Assembly: GCA_034696485.1 (NCBI GenBank)
Contig: JAQIWT010000147.1
Coordinates: 1 to 31,546 of the forward strand
Direction of reading: 5' to 3'
DNA: 31,546 nt
Source: Isohypsibius dastychi
Lineage: Eukaryota > Tardigrada > Eutardigrada > Parachela > Isohypsibiidae
Made by a program: the position numbers and the translations under genes. Below, one piece after another: positions 1 through 9,386 of the stretch (position 1 is the first letter of the stretch; each line of letters begins with the position of its first letter). Below the pieces are notes generated by a model. It was not told the origin of the DNA, searched no databases, and was given only the letters and a program-made list of their open reading frames with translations.

Positions 1-216
1 ACTCCCATCCAACACAAAGTCAGTACAACCCCACCAGTCCGACCAACTACCACCACAACGACAAAGACGACCAAGCCACCACCAACACCAAGGACTACTA
101 CACCCAAGTACACTGGACCTCCAACAACGCGACCTCCCATCACTCCACGACCTACTACTTCATCTAAAACAAATCCTCCTCCGCCAACCAGCATGGCATT
201 ACCAGCGACACCATAA
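1..216 (+). CDS. Thr/Pro-rich host protein, C-terminal exon (partial)
   Basis: Frame 1 is open from the first base to a TAA at 214-216 and encodes about 71 residues made almost entirely of Thr, Pro, Lys and Ser, with runs such as TTTTTKTTKPPPTPRTTT. This is typical of O-glycosylated mucin-like linkers or tails of secreted or chitin-binding animal proteins. The gene enters from beyond the left edge, so its folded domains cannot be seen. An AATAAA signal lies about 95 bases after the stop. It lies outside the Maverick and is probably a resident host gene. A low-complexity composition alone does not identify the family. Confidence 0.6.
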   Translation, partial: TPIQHKVSTTPPVRPTTTTTTKTTKPPPTPRTTTPKYTGPPTTRPPITPRPTTSSKTNPPPPTSMALPATP

Positions 217-308
217 AGTTTTTTGACACACTTTTGTTGGGGGTGTTTTGTCTCATCGCTGAACTACTGTATGTCTCTTCCTGTCTCAAGTCGGATCACG
301 GTTTGAAA

Positions 309-314
309 AATAAA
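309..314 (+). terminator. AATAAA polyadenylation signal
   Basis: A canonical AATAAA hexamer follows the Thr/Pro-rich reading frame and precedes the left end of the Maverick. It probably ends the host transcript entering from the left. Confidence 0.5.
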
Positions 315-570
315 GAGAACGTGCATCAGCTAGGTTTCGATTGTCAAAACAATATTTCACGAATTAATAACAAAACCACCTCTGGTGAAGTTGGTTGCTG
401 AGGTCACTTACTGCTACGGCTACCCGTTACTGACTCATAGTAATAAGGTATCAAGAAGACATCACGTTCAATTATCTTTCATCTTCGTTTTCTTCAGATA
501 AAAACTTAGCATTTTTTAAGGCATCGGGTTTTGTATAGACTTGGATTATCTGAACCGAGCAATAAGTCAC

Positions 571-576
571 CAGGTT
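571..576. repeat. Target site duplication, left (CAGGTT)
   Basis: CAGGTT lies immediately outside the terminal AGTAGTGCAG and is repeated exactly outside the other end at 28177-28182. Maverick/Polinton integrases characteristically generate 6-bp duplications. Confidence 0.9.
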
Positions 577-595
577 AGTAGTGCAGTACATCGAA

Positions 596-625
596 ATAGA
601 ACTCCATTGATCAATGGAGTTCTAT
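596..625. repeat. 30-nt perfect palindrome, 20 bases from the left terminus
   Basis: Bases 596-625 form a perfect palindrome centred between 610 and 611 (core CTCCATTGATCAATGGAG). The right end has an imperfect counterpart at about 28131-28157 with the same CTCCATT...AATGGAG arms but a different centre. Conservation of the arms at both ends suggests an integrase or replication-initiation site. That function is inferred. Confidence 0.8.
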
Positions 626-694
626 AAAATCTAATGGTGACCTTCTCCTATAGGCGGGCCGAATTGCAGCAGCCATCTTGTCATCAAATGGTGA

Positions 695-796
695 CATACT
701 GTCACTCTGTCACCCTCTGTCCCTCTGTCCCACACCTCTATCTTACATACTGTCACTCTGTCACCCTCTGTCCCTCTGTCCCAGACCTCTATCCTA
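695..796 (+). repeat. Two 51-nt tandem copies in the left TIR
   Basis: Copies start at 695 and 746, each beginning CATACTGTCACTCTGTCACC and continuing through CCTCTGTCCCTCTGTCCC. Reading frames here are by-products of the repeat. The right end has a longer array of related units (GGGACAGAGGGACAGAGGGT) at about 27790-28025, so the satellite expands independently at each end. Confidence 0.85.
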
Positions 797-880
797 GACT
801 TTCTGTCCCAGACCCTCTGGCCCTCGGTCATAGTTGGAACGATGTCCTTTCATGATAGAGTGGTGACTGTGTCCCTCCCT

Positions 881-1393
881 CCCATAACGTAATAAAGTTT
901 ATGAGCCCAATAAGAGTATGACAAACGTCAACTGATGCTCCTGCTGTGAATCTGGTGTCTGTGGTTGTAAGATGACTTGCCCCACCAACGACACTTGCTA
1001 CCATAACCTCAAGTTGGAAAAAGAATATCGTGTAAGGCAGTATACGATAATTGAACACCATGCTGGTTATGGTACCCATGAACTCAACCGACTTCGACAT
1101 GGATGGAAACGTCTTGCCAATGTTGTCCGAACATGCTCTTATCGGGCGAAACCGGATGTCGGCGCTATATCTGAATAACATCCAAATTCAACGAATCGAT
1201 AACCGCACTTCTAGTGGCTTATCAAATCTCAGTCACCCCACCATAACCAATAACTGGGTTTCCTATCATACAAATACCCTCTGTCCCTATGTCCTCTTCC
1301 ATGCTCGGTGAAGGTTACTTAAAAATATCGTTACTATGGAACAGTAAAACATATTTAACCACAATAAAGCGTTATCAATTGTCAGAATATTAG
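881..1393. other. Left-arm spacer with no recognised gene
   Basis: Between the left TIR and the first convincing exon there are overlapping short open frames on both strands (972-1311 and its complement), none with a recognisable domain or plausible splice partners. It may contain 5' exons of the ATPase-like gene that I cannot identify. Confidence 0.5.
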
Positions 1394-1793
1394 TCAAAGT
1401 TTACTCCCAACCTACTGAACCATCGAACTATAAATCTCCTTGCTGGACGGAATATCTTGATTGCTCCTACTGAAGTACTCCAGACTTTGTGCAGAATGTT
1501 CGAGAAACAATTGAAATTCGGACTGCTCACAAAGGATGCCATGGCTAGTGTTGTCAATCTGTGGTCGGTGAGCCCAGATGAACAGCTGAACCCTATTGAA
1601 ATTTTCGGACCAGTGGCTGGAGCGGTTGTTGAGAGGCTCGCTAAATCAAGAAATGCGTCACCAAACTATATGAGTTGGCTGGTATCCGCCTCTTATTCTG
1701 TGGCATTTGGCACGCAATCTTCAGTGCAGGTAGAACCGTAACATAGGCACTTCAGAACTTGATATATTTGTTAATGTAGAACCCACTCGGGAG

Positions 1794-2365
1794 TAGTGTT
1801 CCTTTACTACGGCAGTTTTTGAACTTTCTACTATTTACTCCAGTACAGTGATCCTAAAATCTTTTAATCTACTATTTTTCTAATACAACGGGGTCCAAAG
1901 CCTACCTTTCTACTATTCACTGCAGTAAAAAGATTCGATTGGAAATCTTTCTACTATTTAATACAATTTTTTACTCCGCGAAAGCGGAGACCTGAACGCC
2001 ATAGTCACGAGATCAATGGCTAGAAGAGACGAAATTTGACTGTGGTGGTATGTCTTGCTTCACCGGGTAAGCCCCTTTCTCCCCGCCTGACCACAATGGC
2101 GTACTTTCGTATGTTCCCGACTAGAAAAGCTGGAGAATTGTGTCAGTCAGAACATACAAAACCGTAGTAAAAAACGCTAAATCCTACGGTCAGTTGATTC
2201 TACTATTTAATACATATCAAGTTTCTTTTGCGAGTTTATTCTTATTCTAATTCTACTTCATGGTTTTTAGAATCTTTTTAATACATTATTTTTACTGCAG
2301 TAAAATCAAAAAAGGGTAAAATATTGAATGATTTACTCCAATTTTACTGTAGTAAAGGAACACTA
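1794..2365. mobile_element. hAT-type MITE, 572 bp
   Basis: The insert starts TAGTGTTCCTTTACTAC and ends with the exact inverse, GTAGTAAAGGAACACTA. It is flanked by a perfect 8-bp direct repeat, CTCGGGAG (1786-1793 and 2366-2373). An 8-bp duplication and a TAGNG-type terminus are hallmarks of hAT transposons. There is no transposase frame, so it is non-autonomous. The interior has many degenerate CTACTATTTACT/ACTGCAGTAAAA units. Removing the insert and one duplication makes the ATPase-like exon continuous across the site, so it landed in an exon after the gene was already in the Maverick. Confidence 0.85.
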
Positions 2366-4290
2366 CTCGGGAGCGATATAGTGTTCGGCAACCAATACAT
2401 GCTTTTCATTGGAGAGCCCGGACAGAACAAGAGTTCTCCCATGGAATTGTTGCGAGGGTGGGCAACAATCGTTGCGGGAATCCACCACAACCAAAACACA
2501 CTGTAAGCATTTTTCTCAAGATTTGAAAAGGTTCGGCCGAGAGCTTTTGCCGAAAAGGCAACAACAATCCGTGCATGAAGAAGAACACATACGAGGCACA
2601 TACTTCCAAGTTGATCTGACGATTGACGGCAGCTTCAGACTCAGCATGACAGTTCTGGCGGACATTTCGTGAGGTGGCATTTTGATGAAGAGATATGCAG
2701 CAGAACTCACTCAACTGAATGCGAGCTAATGACACAGAAACCTAGACTTAAATGACTCTTGTTGATCGGTCTTTCGACGGCAGAACGTGGAGCCAAAGTG
2801 CAATGCAAATAATTGTCACAAAGCGTTTGCTTGCCTTGTGTCGGAAATTGTTGCCTTTTGCGAAGCTATTTTCGAATGTTTCCATTTTGAAACGCGCTCT
2901 ATATTGCGCTCATTTTCTAGCTTGGGCGATTGCTCCACCACGAAGTTGCTAGAAGCACTGACGAGCGCAACCATATCTGCGGTACTATGTCGAGATGAAG
3001 CCGGGTCATTACTGCTTGATTCCATCAAGGAGCCCAGCAGCTCAGCGTCTGCTCTCAATGCTCTTTTCACCAGTCCAAACTATGGACAAGATAAATTAGG
3101 CCATGAAGTGGTGCGTTCTGACCTCTCAACTGTATCAAATTTGTACAAAAACTTTAAAACCAATTCGAACACGCTTTCCATCTAGGAAGTCACAAATGTC
3201 GCATTCTCAATTGCTGTTGGTATCCAGCTACACCTTTTGGGCAAACTCATGAAGGAGTTCTGTGCGAACCGCAACGGGTTGAGATGTAGATTCAACTACA
3301 TTTCACCTGGCGTGATGTTTCCCGACGACGATGAGTACGTCGAATATGTAGCTGAGTTTCCGAACCACGAGGACACAGTACACCTGTCCAATGCCGCTAT
3401 CTTAAGAGCTGCGCAGTTCGGAATGTTGGAAATGATGAGCTATAACTTCACTGATGAAGCCAAAGTGTTCATTCAGAACTTCGCACGAGTCAACAGGTGT
3501 GTTCTCAGTGGTAAAGTCTGAACAGAAGATTCAAGTTTTTCGACATTTAGAGCTGATCGTCAGGAGAAGTTTGAGAGGGCCGGAAAAAACAAGAAACTGA
3601 AAGTTGCCGAAGCCCTGCCATACGACCTCGTTACATCAAAGCTTCAATACATGCTTATAAAATGCTCACTTAACAATCATGAGGCACGGCACTTCATTGA
3701 ACAACAGGTCGCGTTTGAAAAAACAGGTAGAAGCGAACGCTGGGCTCCCAAGAGAATCAGCTCCCTGGTTTCACTCGAGACTGTGAAAGGCGCACACCTA
3801 ATGATTTTGGACAGTGAGAAAGTCCGAGTTCATTTTGAAACGGTAGATTTCTGAGAAATTATGAATTCATCCACGAATCAATCTTGTTTTCAGACAACAC
3901 GAACAGGAAAACTGCCAGCTCTTGTAGAGGACAACCCAATTCGGTTGCTTCTGGAATTGCGAGGCGTTGCCTACACATTGGCCGCCCTGATTGAGTCGTA
4001 CCCTCGTCTATGCAGAGCTGTGGCAAAAGAACAGGGGATATTCGCAGATGCGATTGATCGTTTCCAATTGAGCCGATACCTCACAGAAAAAGCTACACAG
4101 ATCGGCAAGGTTACAATGGTCAGAACACCTGACTGCCAGGATATTGCGGTTTGGTTGCGTGCTCCCCCGGATGAGCTGAAACCAGAGCTCTTAAGGGAAT
4201 ATCTGATCTTCGATGTGAGTGAGTACCACAGTCAAAGTCAAACTTGGTCTGACTTTAACTTTGGTCGCAAGGTTTTGGTTTTTTGAGTTT

Positions 4291-4384
4291 TATGATACGC
4301 TACATCACGTACGATACGCCACGTCACGTACGATACGCTACGTCACGCACGATATGCTACGTCACGTACGATATGCTACATCAT
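4291..4384 (+). repeat. 19-nt tandem repeat inside an intron
   Basis: Four to five copies of a unit close to GTCACGTACGATACGCTAC lie in the 436-nt intron of the ATPase-like gene (4215-4650). The array explains the unusual intron length and the spurious short frames across it. Confidence 0.8.
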
Positions 4385-5079
4385 TGCGAATGGGGGGACA
4401 GTATAATTTGCATGTGCAATTTATCAAAAATCCCCGAGGTTTTTGAAGGTATATTTTGTGACAGCTTACCGTGCTGTCATCTCAAATTTCAAACTCGCAC
4501 ATTGAGGTGGAGTGTCAGCAGCATTCAGAATCACGAATTCACCTTTCCAAAACGATAGTTCGAAATGTGCACGATAGTCCTTAAATGATACCCCATTGCT
4601 GCGCAGTCTTTATAGTAGGCTAGTTTGATACAGGCTGTTTCGTTTTTCAGTATGCGGAGAAGTACGTGAGAAACACAGAGTACAGAAAGAAAGCCTTGAA
4701 GAGGGCGATCAAGGAAGACAAATACCAGAACTGTCTGGACGCGGTCAAAGTGTTCTACCCTAAATACCGTGGGGACTTTGGGGAAAATTCTGCAAAACAA
4801 CGCGGGAGCTTCACCGCTGAATGTGACAAAGTGATTTTTACATCAGTGATTCCACCGAATACCGACGTCAAGGTTAAAAAGGAGAACTGTAGAAAAAGGT
4901 CACCTGTAGTGCGGAATACATCAGTATTCACCTCGAATATGGCGTTCAATTCCAAAAAAGAAAACTGTAGGAAAAGGTCATCTGCAGTGAAGAATACAAC
5001 AAACACGACTGCAAAACGCGACTCTTCGAGAAAAATCAAAAAAAGAGTGAACAAGAAGAATTCAAAGCACCAACCCTGA

Positions 5080-6021
5080 ATACCACTGATTGTGAAATGC
5101 TCGAAAAAACACAAGTTTTTTCTTTACTTTCATGACGAAATGCCAGAGTTACTCGCTGATCAGCTGGAAGTCGAGTCTAGTCTTTTTCTACGTCTCTAAT
5201 TTTATAAATTCAGTTGGGGCGGCTGACATTCTCGCACTGCTATGACGGCTTTCCCACTATAGTCACCGCTTTTGATCCGATTTCATACTTCGAGCAGTTT
5301 TCGGGGAAGTCAGGGTTTGCGTGGATGATACGCAAGATGGCGTCTCGTAATCAGAAAGTGGAGAGCAATTCGGCGTAAGGATATTTGCGAGATACATACA
5401 ATCCATGCTGCTGGACGAAACTTGAGCCTTACGAACTGAAAGATCATCGGGATTTTATCCCGTTCATGATTAATACTAACAGTATTTCACCAGCAAATTT
5501 TTTAATCAAACAATCCAGGTCAGGGGAGTAATAAAAAATGTCAAATTTGTTTTTTATGAATGAACCTCAATTAGGGAGCGGTGTTAGTGAGCAGCGGGAT
5601 CTTGAAACCTCGTTACTTGGGATGAGATTTGATCATGTTGATAAAATAAGGGAGCCCGACAGGAGGAACCAATTGACCATTCAAAACAGAACGGAACGGC
5701 ACCATGAAAAGCCTGTTACGCTCCGCATCCCGCAATCAATAGCTAAATGCATAAAATCATCACCTTGCTGGGCTACACCCCAAAATTCAAGGAACAGTGC
5801 ATCCTTTCATCGCAAAAATCAAACACGACCACTGACAAGGTAAGGTATGTGGCAAAAATAACCCTGGTGACCTTTTGAAGGCAATGCTCTTGTAAGAGAT
5901 TACCGCATTCAAAACCTACTATCTTGGTGGTGTTAATTATCTCTCTCTTATTGTTTTTTCAGGAACAAATAAACTATTGTTGCCTCACGAAATTTCCAAC
6001 TCTAACTTTCTAACGGTGCAG
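5080..6021. other. Left-arm spacer, possible eroded coding sequence
   Basis: No convincing gene. There are short open frames (5538-5843 and around 5270-5380) and a plausible donor GTAAGGTATG at 5841 with a polypyrimidine acceptor at about 5961, so exons may be present. A short frame near 5752 reads TLLGYTPKFKEQC, loosely like the start of a mature Wnt, but this is too weak to join to the Wnt exons downstream. Missing Wnt exons would be expected in this interval. Confidence 0.4.
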
Positions 6022-6598
6022 AACAAGAGAGCCATTGCAAATTTTACGGAGTCAGCGGATCATGTCAGATTCACACTTGCTGGAAAAATTTGCCTACGAT
6101 GAAAGAGATCAGTGATCAGTTATATCGAAACTACAGATGCGCCATCGAGGTAAACAAACGGTAATGATTTTGATCGATCTTGTGTATTGTTTGTAATAAA
6201 TGGTAAATTCCACAATAAACTGGTGGTTCAAACGCATCAGAGGAAAATAAAAAACGATCATTTCAACTCGTTGATTTTCAGGTCAAATTCCAGTCATCAA
6301 CAGGAAACTTCAAGCCCGTTTATCCACTGGTTTCCCATCAAACTCAGGAGACACTTCTGTTCACTGTTAAATCGCTAGATCGGTAGGTCGGTAAATCGCT
6401 AGGTCGGTTGGAACAAAATACCGGTTATGCAACACAACTTCAAGCGGTTCAGATGATTGCCAGAGCATGTGTTGCGGTAGAGAACATTACAGCTACGTGA
6501 TGAAAGTTCCCGTTAGATGCAATTGTAAATATATTTGGTGTTGTCGCGTGGAATGCCAGAGCTGTTCCGAGTGGATTCAAGCGACCAGATGCGGATGA
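6022..6598 (+). pseudogene. Wnt family gene, C-terminal half
   Basis: Wnts are secreted, lipid-modified, cysteine-rich ligands of Frizzled receptors. Exon 6022-6149 reads HCKFYGVSGSCQIHTCW, the family signature that carries the acylated serine. After a 132-nt intron (6150-6281), exon 6282-6382 continues with LLFTVKS. The last exon 6403-6598 reads GTKYRLCN, MCCGRE, RCNCKYIWCCRVECQSC and ends TRCG-stop, placing the final Cys at the usual distance from the C-terminus. The Cys spacing is intact. The N-terminal half (the RWNC, REtAF and WGGC regions) was not found, and the last two parts join in frame only if 20 bases (6383-6402) are omitted, so I call it a partial gene. It lies inside the Maverick, next to an antisense NKAP fragment, so it is cargo taken from an animal genome. 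Retained introns point to DNA-level capture. Confidence 0.85.
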
Positions 6599-6644
6599 GT
6601 TGGTGAGTGGTAATAAACAGCATGCCGCAATTTTTTGGTGGAAG

Positions 6645-6956
<312 letters not shown>

Positions 6957-7115
6957 CTACCGGAAAATATCAAACATGAAATAAATTATACCTCGTGAAT
7001 GTGACTCTACTTACGCTCTCGAAGAAGTACGTTTCAGGTCATCTGGTTTGAAGAAAATAAGATCAAGGTAAGGTGAAAGGTGTGGAAACGTGATCTCGAT
7101 TCAGACCACGACACA

Positions 7116-7123
7116 TATATAAG
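7116..7123 (+). promoter_or_regulatory. TATA box upstream of integrase
   Basis: TATATAAG lies about 97 bases before the integrase ATG. It is the first of several TATA boxes that precede core genes of the element. Confidence 0.55.
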
Positions 7124-7212
7124 CAACAAGAAGTATTGAATCAGACTGAGATTTACAGAACAGCTTTACCGCTCTGCATAATTGACAGAAAGGATTATCA
7201 CTGAGAGGTAAG

Positions 7213-8223
7213 ATGGGATTAACGCGAAAAAAAGAATCTATACTGAAGAATCTTTATACAAAACCATCTTTTGTCCGATTTTCTGGGCAGAAAGCAATTT
7301 GGAACCATGTGAAAAAAATTCATCCAGGTCAAAATTTTAAGCTCTCTGAGGTTCAAACTTTTTTGCGACAACAAAATACATGGTCGGTCCACAAGCCGCG
7401 AATCATAAATTTCCCTCGCATTGCTACGAAATGTAGATATCTTGATCAAATGTGGCAGTGTGATTTATTGGACATGCAAAAATATAAATCTTATAATTCA
7501 AACATGAAATACATTCTGACTGTGATCTGCTGCTTCAGCAGGTTCGCTTTTGCTGTCCCTTTGAAAAACAAGGAAGCTGGCGAGGTGATAGAAGGTTTCA
7601 AAAGAATTTTCAAAACATCTGGAAGAAAACCAGACAATCTATCAAGTGACAACGGACAGGAGTTTTTAGCGCATGAATGCAAGAATTTTTTTGATAAACA
7701 GGGAATTCATCATTATACAACCTCCTCCTCAAAAAAAGCAGCTGTGGTTGAAAGATTTAACAGGACGTTGAAGGAATACCTCTTTAAATTTTTTGATGAA
7801 ACTAAATCACATTCTTGGTTAAAAGTTCTTCCTCAATTAGTCAATGAATACAACAATAGGCAACATCGTATGATTGGAAGACCACCCGCTACTGTGTCAA
7901 CACGCAATCAGGTTGAAGTGTACCAACTGCAACGGTCCCGCTTCAAAAAACTGGAAAAGCCAAAGTTTAAATTAGGTGACACAGTGCGGTTCAGTACAAC
8001 TAAGCAGTTGTTTCGCAAAGGCTACCTCAAAAATTTCACTGACGAAAAATTCATTGTTAGCAGAATTATTTTTGGTCCCGTTATCACCTATGAATTAAAA
8101 GATTCACACGGTAATGTGATTCGAACATCAAGTCGGAGGAGAGTTGACAAGAACGGAAAAATTGTGAAATCAACCGAAACTAAAGTAATGAAGTTCTATG
8201 CACAGGAGATTGTATCAACCTGA
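7213..8223 (+). CDS. Polinton rve-family integrase
   Basis: This 336-aa protein cuts and joins element ends to target DNA, giving the 6-bp duplication seen here. The retroviral-integrase-like catalytic core has its D,D,E residues in MWQCDLLDMQ (first Asp), LSSDNGQEF (second Asp) and VVERFNRTLK (Glu), followed by NEYNNRQHRMIGRPP. The C-terminal third (PKFKLGDTVRF...KGYLKNFTDEKF) is the chromo/SH3-like tail usual in Maverick integrases. The N-terminal 70 residues are helical and basic, probably DNA-binding. All catalytic residues and full length are present. The ATG at 7213 is the first in frame after the TATA box. The next gene's first ATG overlaps its 3' end by 26 bases. Confidence 0.93.
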   Translation: MGLTRKKESILKNLYTKPSFVRFSGQKAIWNHVKKIHPGQNFKLSEVQTFLRQQNTWSVHKPRIINFPRIATKCRYLDQMWQCDLLDMQKYKSYNSNMKYILTVICCFSRFAFAVPLKNKEAGEVIEGFKRIFKTSGRKPDNLSSDNGQEFLAHECKNFFDKQGIHHYTTSSSKKAAVVERFNRTLKEYLFKFFDETKSHSWLKVLPQLVNEYNNRQHRMIGRPPATVSTRNQVEVYQLQRSRFKKLEKPKFKLGDTVRFSTTKQLFRKGYLKNFTDEKFIVSRIIFGPVITYELKDSHGNVIRTSSRRRVDKNGKIVKSTETKVMKFYAQEIVST

Positions 8224-9097
8224 TAACATGGAATTTTACGCTGAAGTGAGAAGTTCTTCTGAGCCATCGACGTTCTCCCCCGAGGAAAACTCTGCTGTGA
8301 GCTTTTCTATTGATTCAACATCCCTCGTTCCTAACACTACAAGCATGAAAATGGGCAAAGGAGCTACACCGGAATGGGAAGTTGCACTCCTTTCTTTGAC
8401 AACTACCGCTGATATGTCACATATCCCAAAAGAAGAACGTGACTTCTTGATATCTATAATCGAGCCATGCACCGACATGACCATAGAACTATGGGATACA
8501 GTTTCCGAACGTTCGTTCGAGTCCATTCACGATCTTGTTTGTGAACTCGATCGAAGAATCAGGGATTTACTTCATGGGAAATCGATCACCCCGCCACAAA
8601 TTCTGGTGTCAAGTGACCAACGGTTATCGTGGCATTCTGAATCGGGTGTTAAAATCTTCAACACGGGAAATTTATTGTGTCGAATCTTAGGATTCGATAT
8701 TGTTACAAAAGAGGATCGGATTTCAGAGAAATACAAACTGAAGTGGAGTACAACGCAGTTCAAGAATCAAAGACCAGTCAATGTGAATCATGGTCGCCAA
8801 CTTATTCTGGTGTCATGTGACGCAGTTATTCCACGATTAACGCCTTGGAGCCAGCGGAGCAAACTCCAAACACTCGCTGCAGTTCCGATTCTCCGACGCC
8901 CACTTCAAAACATTGGAGAAATTCGTCTTCCATATCCGCAGTACTATCCACTCTATAATTGGTTTCCTGATTTCGATCTATGTTTTTCTCTGGATTTTGA
9001 GAGTGGTATTCACTTTCCTCAGTCTCCCGTTGGCGAAACAAAATTGTTGTTGCATTTCAAAAAAATTGTACTGAATTCAAATCTACCACTTGAGTGA
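8198..9097 (+). CDS. Probable minor capsid (penton-like) protein
   Basis: A 299-aa frame if read from the ATG at 8198, or 289 aa from the ATG at 8228, which lies 4 bases after the integrase stop. I favour 8228 because it avoids the overlap, but neither is proven. The N-terminal half contains PEWEVALLSL, the pattern (Trp-Glu-Val before a hydrophobic strand) common near the start of Polinton penton-like proteins. The C-terminal part is beta-rich and ends SPVGETKLLLHFKKIVL, consistent with a jelly-roll. Position between integrase and capsid gene fits a virion component. The call rests on context and weak pattern. An unrelated structural protein is possible. Confidence 0.5.
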   Translation: MHRRLYQPDNMEFYAEVRSSSEPSTFSPEENSAVSFSIDSTSLVPNTTSMKMGKGATPEWEVALLSLTTTADMSHIPKEERDFLISIIEPCTDMTIELWDTVSERSFESIHDLVCELDRRIRDLLHGKSITPPQILVSSDQRLSWHSESGVKIFNTGNLLCRILGFDIVTKEDRISEKYKLKWSTTQFKNQRPVNVNHGRQLILVSCDAVIPRLTPWSQRSKLQTLAAVPILRRPLQNIGEIRLPYPQYYPLYNWFPDFDLCFSLDFESGIHFPQSPVGETKLLLHFKKIVLNSNLPLE

Positions 9098-9104
9098 GAT
9101 ACAG

Positions 9105-9112
9105 TATATAAA
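9105..9112 (+). promoter_or_regulatory. TATA box for the core/capsid transcript
   Basis: TATATAAA lies just after the minor capsid stop and about 40 bases before the core-protein frame. A start site near 9135 would give a leader with no ATG in any frame before the capsid ATG at 9387. Confidence 0.65.
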
Positions 9113-9144
9113 GGGAACATAAAACAGCATTCATTCTCATTGCT

Positions 9145-9378
9145 CTGTTGTCACTGTTTGATTCACGGTATCCATTTTTGCCAAAAAGTCGAACTAAAGC
9201 CATAAAAACGGCTCACATAAAGCGAAGACGTTCAGCCAAACGTAGGAAGGTTAAATCTCCAAAAGGTTATAAGAGGTCAAGGAGCGCTAGGCAGTCTGTC
9301 AAACCGAAGCATCGCCGTGGTCGGCGATCTAACAGACGCAACAAATTACTCCGGCGAAGCGTGGAAACAGTCAGTTAG
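9145..9378 (+). CDS. Arg/Lys-rich core (DNA-condensing) protein, no ATG
   Basis: About 77 residues, dense in Arg, Lys and Ser (for example RRRSAKRRK and KPKHRRGRRSNRRNK), resembling the small basic core proteins that neutralise packaged DNA in adenovirus-like particles. The frame is open from a stop at 9109-9111 to 9378 and contains no ATG at all. Near-cognate codons CTG (9145, with G at -3) and TTG (9148) lie about ten bases beyond the expected transcript start. It ends 8 bases before the capsid ATG. The composition is unlike random sequence and survives without stops, so I take it as a real protein started at a non-AUG codon. An unseen upstream exon supplying the ATG is the alternative. Confidence 0.65.
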   Translation: MLSLFDSRYPFLPKSRTKAIKTAHIKRRRSAKRRKVKSPKGYKRSRSARQSVKPKHRRGRRSNRRNKLLRRSVETVS

Positions 9379-9386
9379 ATTAAATC

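Larger units (their letters stand above)
577..880. repeat. Left terminal inverted repeat
   Basis: This matches the inverted right end over about 300 bases with substitutions and length changes in the satellite part. Shared landmarks in order are AGTAGTGCAGTACATCGA, the palindromic CTCCATT/AATGGAG, ATGGTGACCTTCTCCTAT, GGCGGG, AGCCATCTTGTCA, GGTGACATACTGTCA, CCCTCTGTCCCTCTGTCC, and a final GTTGGARCGATG. The inner limit near 880 is approximate. Confidence 0.85.
1394..5079 (+). pseudogene. DUF3987-like P-loop ATPase gene, multi-exon, disrupted
   Basis: Reading through probable introns gives one long protein. Segments in order are SPNYMSWLVSASYSVAFGT (1394-1729); a Walker A-like GEPGQNKSS (about 2414-2440); a Walker B-like AVLCRDEAG (about 2980-3003); AVGIQLHLLG followed by NGLRCRF (3186-3290); further helical segments to 3842; 3894-4214; and a Lys-rich tail with two KENCRKRS copies ending at a TAA in 5077-5079. 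Clean GT...AG introns are 3132-3185, 3497-3550, 3843-3893 and 4215-4650. The order of motifs resembles DUF3987 (primase/helicase-associated ATPases), a match made from memory of the family pattern. It looks dead or badly damaged: a hAT MITE sits in an exon, and the frame changes between about 2450 and 2560 and again near 2670-2780 without a convincing intron. It could be a replication helicase-like cargo gene. The 5' end was not found. Confidence 0.5.

Noticed and set aside
631-855. Open frames on both strands through the left TIR
   Set aside because: They are products of the 51-nt tandem repeat; the peptides simply repeat and have no domain.
5318-5380. Frame reading GFAWMIRKMASRN, loosely like the Wnt REtAF region
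   Set aside because: It would lie upstream of the only candidate N-terminal exon, in the wrong order, and lacks Cys residues.
5752-5842. Possible N-terminal Wnt exon (TLLGYTPKFKEQC)
   Set aside because: The similarity is short and the rest of the N-terminal half is missing; there is not enough room before 6022 for the absent exons.
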